From CADCVQ01 sp963729125 (lineage in GTDB: Bacteria; Actinomycetota; Thermoleophilia; Solirubrobacterales; Solirubrobacteraceae), in assembly GCA_963729125.1 (NCBI GenBank), contig CAVSML010000003.1:434001-498000 (forward strand): a stretch of DNA of 64,000 bases. The letters are read 5' to 3'. Below are positions 34,588 to 43,710 of the stretch, piece after piece. Position numbers and translations under genes: made by a program. Position 1 is the stretch's first letter; each line of letters starts with the position of its first letter. The notes below the pieces were generated by a model, which made no database searches, had not been told where the DNA came from, and saw only the letters and a list, made by a program, of their open reading frames with translations.

Positions 34588-35907
34588 TCAGCGCTTGCGC
34601 AGCACCTTGAACGCGCGCTTGCCGGAGACGACCTTGGCGCCGCTCTCGTCGAAGCCCACGACGCGCCACTTGTGGTTGCCGGGGCGGACGACGCGCCTGG
34701 AGACGCGGGCGCCCGTGACGGGCAGCTTCTTGACGACGCGGCCGTCGAGCGACACGCGCCAGCTCGTCACGGTCTCGGCGCCGGTGGCGCTCCAGCGCAG
34801 GACGACCTTCCCGGGGCGGACCTTGGACTTCGTGCGCAGGCGCAGCGTCACGCCGCTGCTCGCCGATGCGGTGCGCCAGTTGGCGCCCATGACGCGGCGC
34901 ATCGCGGCGCCGACGTCCAGGCGCCCGCCGCCGTTGCCGAGCAGCTTGGCCAGCAGGCCCGAGCGGCGCGTCGTGGCGGTGATCGCGTCGCGCAGGGCGG
35001 CCTGCGAAAGGTCGGGGCGCGCCGCCGACAGCAGCGCCAGCGAGGCGGCGACGAACGGCGCGGCGGCCGAGGTGCCGGTGCGCGACTGGTAGCCGGAGCG
35101 GTGCGCCGTCGAGGCGATGCGCTCGCCGGGAGCCGCGATGTCGACCGACAGCAGACCCGTGTTGGAGAGGTTCCAGAGGGCGCCTGCGGGCGTCTGCGCG
35201 GCGATGCTGAAGACGGCGGAGCTCGGCAGCGCCGCCGGGTAGGACGGCAGCAGATCGATGTTGCGACCGTTGTTGCCGGCGGATGCGACGATGATCGCGC
35301 CGTGCTGGGCGGCGTATTCGACGGCTGACTTGAGGGCGTCGGCGGGCGCGTCGGAGTTGACGGACACGTTGAGGATCCGGGCGCCGTTGTCGACGGCGTA
35401 GCGGATGCCGGCTGCGAGCGCGTCCGTCGTGCCCGACATGTTGGCGTCGAGCACCTTGACGGGCATGATCTTGGCGCCCGGCGCCAGGCCGGAGCCGCCG
35501 ATGCCGTTGCCCTTGCGGGCGGCGATGATGCCGGCGACGTGCGTGCCGTGGCCGTTGTCGTCCTCGACGTTCGCGCTGCGGTCGAACGCGTTCGCGCCGT
35601 GGACGTCGTCGACGACGCTGTTGCCGTCGTCGTCGCGGCCGTTGCCGGGCACCTCGTTGACGTTCGTCCAGATGTTGCCGGCCAGGTCCGGGTGGTTGAG
35701 CTGGACGCCCGTGTCGAGGACGGCGACGACGACGCCGGCGCCGCTGGACTGCGTCCATGCATCCTCGGCGCCGATCGCGGCGGGATCGGCGAGCGCCCAC
35801 TGATCGGCCAGCAGCGGGTCGGTCGCGGCGGCTGCCATCGCCGGGGCGGTGAGCGCCGAGAGGCAGAAACAAAGGATAGTCCAGAAGACAGTGAGACTTT
35901 TGTCCAT
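34588..35907 (-). CDS. secreted subtilisin-like serine protease (S8)
   Basis: A 439-residue exported protease with signal peptide 1-27. The catalytic triad is visible: D65 in VVAVLDTGV, H120 in NGHGTHVAG and S280 in GTSAAAPFVAA; N212 in ASAGNNG forms the oxyanion hole. No long inhibitor propeptide precedes the catalytic domain. A C-terminal beta domain of about 90 residues (from VTLRLRTKSKVRPGKVVLRW) looks Ig/fibronectin-like. The ATG at 35907 follows a 138-bp gap from tRNA-Val. Confidence 0.92.
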   Translation of the reverse strand: MDKSLTVFWTILCFCLSALTAPAMAAAATDPLLADQWALADPAAIGAEDAWTQSSGAGVVVAVLDTGVQLNHPDLAGNIWTNVNEVPGNGRDDDGNSVVDDVHGANAFDRSANVEDDNGHGTHVAGIIAARKGNGIGGSGLAPGAKIMPVKVLDANMSGTTDALAAGIRYAVDNGARILNVSVNSDAPADALKSAVEYAAQHGAIIVASAGNNGRNIDLLPSYPAALPSSAVFSIAAQTPAGALWNLSNTGLLSVDIAAPGERIASTAHRSGYQSRTGTSAAAPFVAASLALLSAARPDLSQAALRDAITATTRRSGLLAKLLGNGGGRLDVGAAMRRVMGANWRTASASSGVTLRLRTKSKVRPGKVVLRWSATGAETVTSWRVSLDGRVVKKLPVTGARVSRRVVRPGNHKWRVVGFDESGAKVVSGKRAFKVLRKR

Positions 35908-36045
35908 GCCAAGCGGATCGGCTGATACACGCTCGCGCCTGAGTGGACTTGGCGAACTTGGCGCATGTGTCCAGAGTGCTCAAGGTCCGCACGCCGTACG
36001 CCGATATCGCGGCAACCGGCGTGCTCGTACGCACGGCCGGTCGCA

Positions 36046-36118
36046 TGCGCGCGGCCGGATTCGAACCGGCGACCCCCGCCTTGTAAGGGCGATGCTCTAG
36101 CCGCTGAGCTACGCGCGC
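36046..36118 (-). tRNA. tRNA-Val (TAC)
   Basis: Minus-strand cloverleaf: acceptor GCGCGCG/CGCGCGC, anticodon loop CTTACAA (anticodon TAC) on a five-pair stem, T arm GCCGG-TTCGAAT-CCGGC, discriminator A, no encoded CCA. Confidence 0.95.
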
Positions 36119-36123
36119 CGGCG

Positions 36124-36147
36124 CATTCTAGGTGCGTCCCTAGAATG
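36124..36147. promoter_or_regulatory. mirror-image divergent tRNA promoter region
   Basis: CATTCTAGG (36124-36132) and CCTAGAATG (36139-36147) form a perfect inverted repeat with a six-base centre. Each arm reads TAGAAT outward, a good -10 match, 12 bp before tRNA-Glu on the plus strand and 7 bp before tRNA-Val on the minus strand. Clear -35 boxes are not visible. Confidence 0.45.
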
Positions 36148-36158
36148 GCCAGGCGCAG

Positions 36159-36231
36159 GCCCCCATGGTGTAACGGTCAGCACGTGAGCCTTTCAAGCTC
36201 GAGGAGTGGGGTTCAACTCCCCCTGGGGGTA
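36159..36231 (+). tRNA. tRNA-Glu (TTC)
   Basis: Cloverleaf with acceptor GCCCCCA/TGGGGGT (first pair G-U), anticodon loop CTTTCAA (anticodon TTC), T arm TGGGG-TTCAACT-CCCCC, discriminator A. Three bases separate it from tRNA-Lys. Confidence 0.95.
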
Positions 36232-36234
36232 CTC

Positions 36235-36307
36235 GGGCCGTTAGCTCAATTGGCAGAGCGAGAGGCTTTTAACCTCGAGGTTCTGGGTTCGAGTCCCAGA
36301 CGGCCCA
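36235..36307 (+). tRNA. tRNA-Lys (TTT)
   Basis: Cloverleaf with acceptor GGGCCGT/ACGGCCC, anticodon loop CTTTTAA (anticodon TTT), T arm CTGGG-TTCGAGT-CCCAG, discriminator A. It is co-transcribed with tRNA-Glu. Nothing is recognised in 36308-36457. Confidence 0.95.
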
Positions 36308-36457
36308 TCCTCAGCTCACGCGCCGCCTGGCGGTGAGCGGGCGCTCGAGGCTCGCGATCGTCGTTCCCGCGCCGGGCGCCGCCGACAGCAGGACGGGTCC
36401 TCGTTTCAGCCCGACAGCGAGCGGCGCAGTGTGCGCCATGCGCCCGACGGAGCGGCG

Positions 36458-38078
36458 CTAGTGACGGAAGTGCCGGCGGCTCGTGAAGATCATCGCGATG
36501 CCGGCCGCGTCGGCGGCCTCGCGCACCTGCGGGTCGTTGCGCGAGCCGCCGGGCTGGATGATCGCCGTGATGCCGGCGCCGATCGCGATCTCGGGACCGT
36601 CGGAGAACGGAAAGAACGCGTCGGAGGCCAGCACCGCGCCCTGCAGCGACTCCAGCCGCGACTTGTCCACGGCCAGGCGCACGGAGTCCACGCGGCTCAT
36701 CTGGCCGGCGCCGATGCCCGCCGTCGCGGAGTCGCGCGCGAGCACGATCGCGTTGGAGCGCACGTGCTTGCAGATCTGCCAGGCGAACAGCAGGTCGCGC
36801 CACTCGTCCGATGTCGGCTCGCGCGCCGTCGCGATCTCCATCTCGGTGCGGTCGGCGAACTCGAGATCGCGGTCCTGGATCAGCAGGCCGCCCTGGACCT
36901 GCTTGATGTCGGGCTCGGCGATCATCGCCGTGCGCCGCTCCTCGTCCTCGAGGATGCGAATCGACGGCTTGCGCGCAGAGGATCTCCAGCGCCCCCTCCT
37001 CGTAGCCCGGCGCGAACAGGACCTCGACGAACTGCTCGGACAGCCGCTCGGCGGTCGCCGCGTCGACCGGCCGGTTGAAGGCGATGACGCCGCCGAAGGC
37101 GCTCAGCGGGTCGGTCTGAAAGGCGCGCTCGTAGGCCTGCAGCGCGCTCTCGCCGAGGGCGGCGCCGCAGGGGTTGTTGTGCTTGACGATCACGCACGCG
37201 GGCTCGGCGAAGTCGCCGACGATCCTGCGCACCGCGTCGAGGTCGAGCAGGTTGTTGAACGACAGCTGCTTGCCGTGGTGCTGCTGGACCTGCGACAGCA
37301 CGTGGCGGCGCGAGCCGACCTGCGCGTAGTAGGCGGCGCGCTGGTGGGGGTTCTCGCCGTAGGGCAGGTCGGTGACCTTCTCGTACGCGCGGACGTGCAG
37401 CGGCGGGAAGTCCTCGGACTTCTCGGCGAACCAGCGCGCGATCGCGGTGTCATAGCGCGCGGTGTAGGCGAACGCCTCGGCGGCCAGCGACTCGCGCGTC
37501 GTCGTCGACAGCAGACCCTGCGAGCGGCGCAGTTCGTCGAGCACGGCGTCGTAGGACTCGGGGCTCGTCACGACGGCGGCGAAGGCGTGGTTCTTGGCCG
37601 CCGCGCGGATCATCGTCGGGCCGCCGATGTCGATGTTCTCGACGATCTCCGCATCGCCGACGTCGCGCCGCGCGACCGTCGACTCGAACGGATAGAGGTT
37701 CACGCACACGAGGTCGACCTCCTCGATCTCGTGCTCGGCGAGTGCCGCGACGTGCTCGGGGTCCGAGCGCACCGCCAGCAGGCCGGCGTACAGGCGCGGG
37801 TGCAGCGTCTTGACGCGCCCGTCCATGATCTCCGGAAAGCCCGTGAAGTCCTCGATCGAGCGCACGTCGAGCCCCGCGCCGGTCAGCGTCGAGGCCGTCC
37901 CGCCGGTCGAGACGAGCTCCACGCCGAGGTTCGCCAGGCCGAGCGCGAACTCGACGATCCCGCGCTTGTCGGAGACCGACAGCAGCGCGCGCCGGACGGT
38001 CGTCGCGCCGGGCTCGGTCAACCTGTCGGGAGCTGGATCGGGCTCGGTGTCGGCGGTCTCTGAGATGGGCGCGAGCAT
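36458..38078 (-). CDS. purH: bifunctional AICAR transformylase/IMP cyclohydrolase, one frameshift
   Basis: Carries out the last two steps to IMP. The IMP cyclohydrolase domain starts ALLSVSDKRGIVEFALGLA with STGGTASTL and NLYPFESTVA. The transformylase domain has ENPHQRAAYY, QQHHGKQLSFNNLLDLDA and the catalytic KHNNPCG. Near 36970 the frame changes by one extra base, from LEILCA to KPSIRILEDEE; the end then reads SDAFFPFSDGPEIAIGAG and IIQPGGSRND to RRHFRH. The repaired length is about 540 residues, normal for PurH. Because the enzyme is needed for de novo purines, a sequencing insertion is more likely than real loss. Confidence 0.9.
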
Positions 38079-38088
38079 ATCGCCCGGC

Positions 38089-39546
38089 TTAGCCGGAGCG
38101 CTCGCAGTTGACCGCGCTGTCGCTGCGGTCCTTGATCACGCGGTCGGCGCCCTTGCCGCAGTCGATCGTGTCGCGCCCGCCGCCGACGGCCGTGATCACG
38201 TCGTTGCCGCTGCCGCCCCCCAGCAGGTCGTTGCCGAAGCCGCCGTTGAGGCGGTCGTTGCCCGGCCCGGCGTCGAGCAGGTCCTCGCCGCGGCCGCCCT
38301 CGAGCGTGTCGTTGCCGGCGCCGCCGGACAGCACGTCGGCGCCTCCGCGGCCGTAGAGACCGTCGCGGCCCGAGCCGCCGTGGAGGCGGTCGGAGCCGCT
38401 GTCGCCCTCGAGGCGGTCGTTGCCGGCGAGGCCGTAGAGGCCGCCGTCGGAGGCCAGCGCGAGCGGATGGCGCACGCTCAGCGAGTCGTTGCCCGAGGTC
38501 GCCTGCCCGAAGCGAGGCTTGGGCTGCTCGGAGTTGTCGTTGGTGACCAGCGCGACCGCGCCGGCTCCCGGCGCGCCGGCGCCCAGCAGGCCGGCGTTGG
38601 TCTCGATGCCAGCCTCCTCGAGCGGGTCGAGGTACTGCGGGTTCGGGCGCTCGGGCAGCAGCGGAAGGTCGCGCACCGCGACCGGGACCAGGAACTCGCA
38701 GTTCGTGAACGCGAACGTGTCCTGCATCAGCGGGTCCTGCACCCGGTCGGGCGGGCCGCGCTCCAGGCGCCCGAGCTTGACGTACTCGGCGTAGACGGTG
38801 TCGACGCCCTCGCCGCAGTCGATCGTGCCGGGGTAGGTGCCGCTCCAGATGCGGTCGTCGCCGGGACCGGCGTCGATCGCGTTCGTGCCGCCGCCGCCGA
38901 GGATCTTGTCGTCCTCGCCCTCGCCGATCAGCAGGTCGTTGGCCTGGCCGCCCTCGAGCACGTCGTTGCCGGCGCCGCCGTTGAGGCCGTCGGCGCCGTT
39001 GCCGCCGATCAGGATGTCGTTGCCGTCGCGCCCGAGCACGTTGCGGTCGCTGCCGCGATTGGCGTTGAGGTAGTCGTCGCCCGGCCCGCCGTCGACGAGC
39101 GCGTCGTTGCCGAAGCCCTTCTCGAGGATGAAGTCGTCGCCGTCGCCGCCGAGCAGCGTGTCGTCGCCGTCGCCGCCGTCGATGCGGTCGTGGTCGGGTC
39201 CGCCGTCGACCTTGTCGTTGCCGGTGCCGCCCTCGATCTGGTCGACGCCCTGCGCGCCGGTCAGCTTGTCGTTGCCCGAGTCGCCCTCGAGGCGGTCGTT
39301 GCCGGTGTCGCCGAAGAGCTTGTCGTTGCCGAAGTCGCCGATCAGCACGTCGTGGCCCGCGCGCCCGCGCAGGGTGTCCGAGCCGTGGCCGCCGCGCAGC
39401 AGGTCGCGCGTGTTCGTGCCGCTGATGCGGTCGGCGCCGCCGCGCCCGTCGCGGACGATCGCCTGCGCGACTCCGGCGCACAGCGCGCTCGCGCAGAGCG
39501 CGCCGCACAGCAGCGCGCTCGACGTCCTCCGGCCGGCTCGTCCCAT
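38089..39546 (-). CDS. secreted RTX calcium-repeat protein with two repeat blocks
   Basis: A 485-residue exported protein. A signal peptide (1-28, GVAQA) precedes a long block of GGXGXDXUX repeats (about 30-225). A non-repeat insert of about 110 residues (from TIDCGEGVDTVYAEYVKLGR to NDNSEQPKPRFGQ) separates it from a second repeat block (355-460). The ending DTIDCGKGADRVIKDRSDSA and NCERSG is the same two-cysteine cap seen in the other two RTX proteins of this window. The insert has its own cap, suggesting two fused beta-rolls. Start ATG at 39546. Confidence 0.88.
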   Translation of the reverse strand: MGRAGRRTSSALLCGALCASALCAGVAQAIVRDGRGGADRISGTNTRDLLRGGHGSDTLRGRAGHDVLIGDFGNDKLFGDTGNDRLEGDSGNDKLTGAQGVDQIEGGTGNDKVDGGPDHDRIDGGDGDDTLLGGDGDDFILEKGFGNDALVDGGPGDDYLNANRGSDRNVLGRDGNDILIGGNGADGLNGGAGNDVLEGGQANDLLIGEGEDDKILGGGGTNAIDAGPGDDRIWSGTYPGTIDCGEGVDTVYAEYVKLGRLERGPPDRVQDPLMQDTFAFTNCEFLVPVAVRDLPLLPERPNPQYLDPLEEAGIETNAGLLGAGAPGAGAVALVTNDNSEQPKPRFGQATSGNDSLSVRHPLALASDGGLYGLAGNDRLEGDSGSDRLHGGSGRDGLYGRGGADVLSGGAGNDTLEGGRGEDLLDAGPGNDRLNGGFGNDLLGGGSGNDVITAVGGGRDTIDCGKGADRVIKDRSDSAVNCERSG

Positions 39547-39587
39547 CCCCACGGCGCCATCATGCCGACTCGTAGGATCCGGTGTAG

Positions 39588-40241
39588 ATGATCCGTCCAC
39601 GGACCCCCGCCGGCCGCGCACGCGAGGCTCACGCGCGGCTCGCCGGCGAGTACCCGGGCAGCGCCGCGGAGCTCTGCGAGCTCGATCACCGCGACCCCTA
39701 CGAGCTGCTCGTCGCGACGATCCTGTCGGCGCAGAGCACCGACAAGATGATCAACTCGGTCACGCCGGCGCTGTTCGCGCGCTTTCCGGACGCCGAGGCG
39801 CTCGCGGGCGCCGACGAGGTGCAGCTGCAGGAGATGATCCGCCCGACCGGCTTCTTCAACGCCAAGTCGCGCAGCCTGCTGGGCATGGCGCGAGCGGTCG
39901 TCGAGCGCCACGACGGCGAGATCCCCGACCGCATGAAGGATCTCGTGAAGCTGCCGGGCGTCGGGCGCAAGACCGCGAACGTCGTGCTGAGCGTGGCGTT
40001 CGCCAAGCCCGGCCTGCCCGTCGACACGCACGTGCTGCGCCTGTCGCGGCGCCTCGCGCTGACCGAGCAGGAGGATCCGGTGAAGGTCGAGCTCCAGCTC
40101 AGCCCGATGCTGCCTGCGGCCGAGCGCGGGCTGTTCTCCTGCCGCCTGATCCTGCACGGCCGCCGCGTCTGCGTCGCGCGCAAGCCGCGCTGCGAGGACT
40201 GCGTGCTGGCCGACTTCTGCCCCGCGTCGGCTATTCGCTGA
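39588..40241 (+). CDS. nth: endonuclease III (DNA glycosylase/AP lyase)
   Basis: A 217-residue base-excision repair enzyme for oxidised pyrimidines. The helix-hairpin-helix is KLPGVGRKTANVVLS with the catalytic lysine in GRKTAN, and the catalytic aspartate is in LPVDTHVLRLSRRL. The C-terminal [4Fe-4S] loop C-X6-C-X2-C-X5-C is complete (CVARKPRCEDCVLADFC). It overlaps the convergent purN stop by 11 bp. Confidence 0.95.
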   Translation: MIRPRTPAGRAREAHARLAGEYPGSAAELCELDHRDPYELLVATILSAQSTDKMINSVTPALFARFPDAEALAGADEVQLQEMIRPTGFFNAKSRSLLGMARAVVERHDGEIPDRMKDLVKLPGVGRKTANVVLSVAFAKPGLPVDTHVLRLSRRLALTEQEDPVKVELQLSPMLPAAERGLFSCRLILHGRRVCVARKPRCEDCVLADFCPASAIR

Positions 40242-40857
40242 TCAGCATCCGCCGCGGGTTGGCCGGATCGCGCCGCACGGCGCCGCGCGCGATCAGGCGC
40301 ACGGCCTCGGGCACGAGCGCGTGCTCGATCGGGCGCAGGCGCTCGTGGATCTCGTCGGCGTCGCTCGCGCTCGGCAGCTCGACGGCGCGCTGCAGGATCA
40401 CCGGACCGGTGTCGACGCCGCCGTCGTCCTCGACGAAGTGCACGGTGACCCCGAAGATCTTCACGCCGTAGTCCAGCGCCTGCTCGATCGCGCGGATGCC
40501 GGGAAAGGCCGGCAGCAGCGACGGGTGGACGTTGACGACCGCGCCCTCGAAGCGGCTGAGAAACGCGCTCGTGAGGATCGCCATGTAGCCGGCCAGCACG
40601 ATCAGCTCGACGTCGCGCGCGAGCATCCACTCGGCGATCGCCGCGTCGCGGGCTGCCCGGTCGGCGTGGTCTGCGAGCACGAACACCGCCGTCTCGATGC
40701 CCGCGGTCTGCGCGCGCTGCAAGGCGGGCGCGGTCGCGCGGTCGGCGACGACGCCGACCACGTCCGCCTCCTTGCCGTGGACGGCGTCCAGCAGTGCCTG
40801 CAGGTTCGTTCCCGCGCCCGAGGCGAGCACGCCGACGCGCAATGGTCCCCGGGGCAT
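40231..40857 (-). CDS. purN: phosphoribosylglycinamide formyltransferase
   Basis: A 208-residue enzyme that formylates GAR with 10-formyl-THF in purine synthesis. It begins MPRGPLRVGVLASGAGTNLQ (phosphate loop GAGTNLQ). The catalytic triad is present in VNVHPSLLPAFPG (N and H) and the VHFVEDDGGVDTGPVILQRA loop (D). ATG at 40857 fits the family start; the frame extends to 40893. It is apart from the pur operon but about 2 kb from purH. Confidence 0.93.
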   Translation of the reverse strand: MPRGPLRVGVLASGAGTNLQALLDAVHGKEADVVGVVADRATAPALQRAQTAGIETAVFVLADHADRAARDAAIAEWMLARDVELIVLAGYMAILTSAFLSRFEGAVVNVHPSLLPAFPGIRAIEQALDYGVKIFGVTVHFVEDDGGVDTGPVILQRAVELPSASDADEIHERLRPIEHALVPEAVRLIARGAVRRDPANPRRMLISE

Positions 40858-40935
40858 CGGCGCAAATCTATCTGTTGACGGTGATCTGGACATCTAGCTC
40901 GAGTTGCATTTCGCGAGCGCTACGCTGGCGCACGG

Positions 40936-41277
40936 ATGTCGGTTCGATACATCTTTCGCTGCCAGTTCTGCTCCGCGCAGCCCGATCCGCTGACGCAGAT
41001 GAGCCTGCAGGAGACGATTCGCGAGGTCACCTGGGGCGCCTACCAGAACGCGTTGCCCGGCCGCTGGCTCGTGTGGCACGGCAAGGGGCTCTACGGCCCC
41101 ACGCGCTACGCCTGCGACGAGCACCGCGGCGATCTGGTCTCCTTCCTGCGCGAGCACTACGGGACGATCGGCTTTCATCCCTGGAAGCGCCCGCCGTACC
41201 CGTCCAGTCTCAAGACCGGAGACACCGAGCACGCCTGGAGGGTCGCGACCCGGCGCGGGATCACCGGCGGCTTCTGA
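40936..41277 (+). CDS. small protein with probable zinc site, tandem copy 1
   Basis: A 113-residue protein starting MSVRYIFRCQFCSAQPDPLT. A C-X2-C pair (residues 9 and 12) and a later C-X2-H (YACDEHRGDL) could bind zinc. Between them lie WGAYQNALPGRWLVWHGKGL and YGPTRYAC, and the end carries FHPWKRPPYPSSL. About two thirds of residues are shared with the next gene. Family unknown to me; the pattern suggests a nucleic-acid or protein-binding zinc ribbon. Confidence 0.75.
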   Translation: MSVRYIFRCQFCSAQPDPLTQMSLQETIREVTWGAYQNALPGRWLVWHGKGLYGPTRYACDEHRGDLVSFLREHYGTIGFHPWKRPPYPSSLKTGDTEHAWRVATRRGITGGF

Positions 41278-41322
41278 AGTCTTGTTGACGTGGCCCGCGC
41301 CAGGGGTAGTCTCAACGAGGAG

Positions 41323-41682
41323 ATGTCGGTCCGCCTCGTCTTCCGCTGCCAGTATTGCGATCGCCAACCCGATCCGCTGACGCAGCTGAGCCTCGAGAAG
41401 ACGATCGCCGAGGTCGTCTGGGGCGCCTACCTCGACGCGCTGCCCGGGAAGTGGCTGGTGTGGCATGGCAAGGGGCTGTACGGGCCCACGCGCTACGCCT
41501 GTCCCGATCACCGCGGCGACCTGACCGCGTTCCTGCGCGACCACTACGGCACGCTCGGCTGGCACCCCTGGAAGCGCCCGCCGTACCCCACGACGCTGCG
41601 CAGCGCGGACACCGAGCGCGCCATCGCCGTCGGCGCCCGCTCGGCGATGCCGAAGTGGGGCTACGGGCCGCAGGTCAAGTAG
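41323..41682 (+). CDS. small protein with probable zinc site, tandem copy 2
   Basis: A 119-residue paralogue of the preceding gene. It keeps FRCQYCDRQPDPLTQLSLEK, WGAYLDALPGKWLVWHGKGL, YACPDHRGDLTAFLRDHYG and WHPWKRPPYP. The CXXC/CXXH ligands are all conserved while linkers differ. The C-terminus is longer (KWGYGPQVK). ATG at 41323 is preceded by ACGAGGAG, a good ribosome site; a GTG at 41290 opens the same frame but is less likely. The two genes are 45 bp apart. Confidence 0.75.
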   Translation: MSVRLVFRCQYCDRQPDPLTQLSLEKTIAEVVWGAYLDALPGKWLVWHGKGLYGPTRYACPDHRGDLTAFLRDHYGTLGWHPWKRPPYPTTLRSADTERAIAVGARSAMPKWGYGPQVK

Positions 41683-41702
41683 GCGAGGCCCGACCGCAGC
41701 GC

Positions 41703-43226
41703 TCAGCGCACCTCGAGCACGCTGAGCGTGCCGGAGATCTCGTTGGTCGACAGCAGCAGCGGCCGTCCGGTCGGGCTCTCGCGCGCCGCCACGAAGTGCA
41801 GCCCCTCCGGCCCGAGGTCGTCCGGGCGCGTGTTGACGTAGCCGGCGATCCGCGCCTCGCCGATCCGGGCCAGGAGGTCGTAGGCGAGGATCCCGCCCTG
41901 GCGCTCGTTGGACAGGAACGCATACGGCCGGCCGTTGACCGTGCCGGTGTCGACGCCCTCGGGCTCCGGGCCCTTGTTGTCGCTGCGATCGTCGAACTTC
42001 AGCGCGGCCGAGTGGTCGGCGTTGAAGCCCAGCGGGTTGGCCTGCGCGGTGAAGCGCTCGAGCTCGTCGCCCGTGTCGTAGACGATCGAGCCCGCCGCGT
42101 CGAGGATGCTCATCGAGCGCCCGCCGAAGGCATAGAGCTGCTCGTAGGCCGGGTCGGCATCGGTGTTGCCGAGCGTCGTCGTGACGTTCAGCCGGCCGAG
42201 CGCGGCGTCGGCCTTCGTGCCGGCCGGGAAGGCGGCGGCGTCGAGCGCGAGGTCCTTGACGCGTGACTCCTCGCCGAAGCCGTCGTAGGCGCGCGCGTCG
42301 CCCTCGTTGGCGGTGACGAGGCGCAGCCTGCCGAGCACCGAGTAGGCCGCGATCGCGTCGGGCTGGTACATGCCGAACACGTTGGCCCGGGGGCGGATGT
42401 CGATCGCGCCGTCCCTGTCGGAGGCGTCGAGCCCGTTGCCCGCGCGCGAGTGGTCCTTGAAGCCCAGGCCCCTGACGAGCGTGAAGCGGGCGCTGCGCAC
42501 GTCGAGGGTCGCGACCGCGTTGTTCTCCTGCAGCGTGACGTAGGCGGTCCTGCCGAAGGGGTCGGTCGCGATGTACTCGGGCTCGAGATCCTGGGCCACC
42601 GTTGCGCCCGGCCCGAAGATGCGCACCGGACCGGCCAGCGGGACGCCGTCGAAGCTCGCCGTGCGCACGCGCGCGTACCGCACCCCGAGGGGCAGGTCGA
42701 TGACGGTGACGCTGCCCTCGGGATCGACGTCGTAGGCGTCGTTCGGCTCGCCCTCGTTGGCGACCAGCAGCGTGTTGCCGAAGTTGGTGAACGTCAGCAT
42801 GTCGGGCAGCGCGCCGGCCGGCGCGGAGCCCAGGCGGTCGCCGGCGGTGTCGAAGAACTGCACGCTCCCCCGGTCGGTCTTCTCGGTGGCCTGCACCGCC
42901 ACGGCGACGATCGGCGCGTGAAAGAAGCTGCGCTCGCTGACATCGACGCTGTTGGGCCCGCCGCCGAACGCCGACAGGTCGACACGGCGCACGATCGCCG
43001 GCGCGGCGGGGTTCGAGAGGTCGTAGACGTCGAGCGCGTTGGCGGCGGCGTTGGTCACGAAGGCGCGACCGCTGATCGGGTCGAACGCGGCGATCTCCGC
43101 GCCGGTCTCGCCCTGCGGCGCGCCGCGCCCGATCGGCACGAGGTCGACCCCGCGGACCGGGAGGGCGGCCGCCGGCGCGGCGACGGCAAGGGCGATCAGC
43201 AGCGTGGCCAGGGGAAGAAGTCGCAT
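41703..43226 (-). CDS. secreted choice-of-anchor I / phytase-like beta-propeller protein
   Basis: A 507-residue exported protein with signal peptide 1-22. Repeated blade-like segments include GRAFVTNAAANALDVYDLSN, DMLTFTNFGNTLLVANEGEP, YVTLQENNAVATLDV and YAFLSNERQGGILAYDLLAR. NADHSAALKFDDRSDNKGPE with PEGVDTGTVNGRPYAF matches the choice-of-anchor I proteins often labelled alkaline phosphatase or esterase-like. A calcium-dependent phosphatase role is possible but not shown by motifs. It is convergent with the zinc-site pair. Confidence 0.85.
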   Translation of the reverse strand: MRLLPLATLLIALAVAAPAAALPVRGVDLVPIGRGAPQGETGAEIAAFDPISGRAFVTNAAANALDVYDLSNPAAPAIVRRVDLSAFGGGPNSVDVSERSFFHAPIVAVAVQATEKTDRGSVQFFDTAGDRLGSAPAGALPDMLTFTNFGNTLLVANEGEPNDAYDVDPEGSVTVIDLPLGVRYARVRTASFDGVPLAGPVRIFGPGATVAQDLEPEYIATDPFGRTAYVTLQENNAVATLDVRSARFTLVRGLGFKDHSRAGNGLDASDRDGAIDIRPRANVFGMYQPDAIAAYSVLGRLRLVTANEGDARAYDGFGEESRVKDLALDAAAFPAGTKADAALGRLNVTTTLGNTDADPAYEQLYAFGGRSMSILDAAGSIVYDTGDELERFTAQANPLGFNADHSAALKFDDRSDNKGPEPEGVDTGTVNGRPYAFLSNERQGGILAYDLLARIGEARIAGYVNTRPDDLGPEGLHFVAARESPTGRPLLLSTNEISGTLSVLEVR

Positions 43227-43262
43227 GGTGCGCGACGATAAGGACCCCCTCAGCGGGCGCTG

Positions 43263-43604
43263 TTAACAAGCTGTTGACGCGCGCTCACGGAGGACCTGCG
43301 CGGCGCCGTTGAGCACGAGCGCGCGGGCGAGCGTTGTCGGGCGCAACCCGACCGCCCGGCCGCGCGCCTGCTGACGAGCGCCCGCACGCGCGATCTCGGC
43401 CGTGTCGAGCTCGAACGCGAGGTTCCCGGCGATCTCCTTCAACCGCGGGTCGCGCATCTTGAAGACGATCCACCCCCGCTGGCTGCGATGCAGTGGGGCG
43501 AGCGCCTGCTGCCACAGCTCTCGCGGGATCTTCTCGAGGTCGATGTCGTCGGGGTGGACGTCGGGCGGCACGTCGATGTGGTCGGGGTGGTCGTGATCTG
43601 ACAT
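43263..43604 (-). CDS. hypothetical protein (113 aa)
   Basis: A 113-residue cytosolic protein with an Asp/His/Pro-rich start (MSDHDHPDHIDVPPDVHPDD), which could bind a metal. It then has ELWQQALAPLHRSQRGWIVF and a basic region GARQQARGRAVGLRPTTLARA. The family is not recognised. It is followed 36 bp downstream by the secreted propeller gene and may be in its transcript upstream part. Confidence 0.6.
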   Translation of the reverse strand: MSDHDHPDHIDVPPDVHPDDIDLEKIPRELWQQALAPLHRSQRGWIVFKMRDPRLKEIAGNLAFELDTAEIARAGARQQARGRAVGLRPTTLARALVLNGAAQVLRERASTAC

Positions 43605-43710
43605 GAGCAGCCTGCGCTATCAGGGGTGGATCCGATGGCGGAGATCACGCGCGCGCAGAAGGCGCAGCTCGTCGACGAGGACCGTGATGCGGCGGCGGCG
43701 CGCCTGACCG

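Noticed and set aside
36246..36457. Extension of the purH frame past its true stop into the tRNA-Lys region
   Set aside because: It results from the frameshift; the translated tail (RLGLEPRTSRLKASRSAN) is the reverse strand of a tRNA gene, a well-known artefact.
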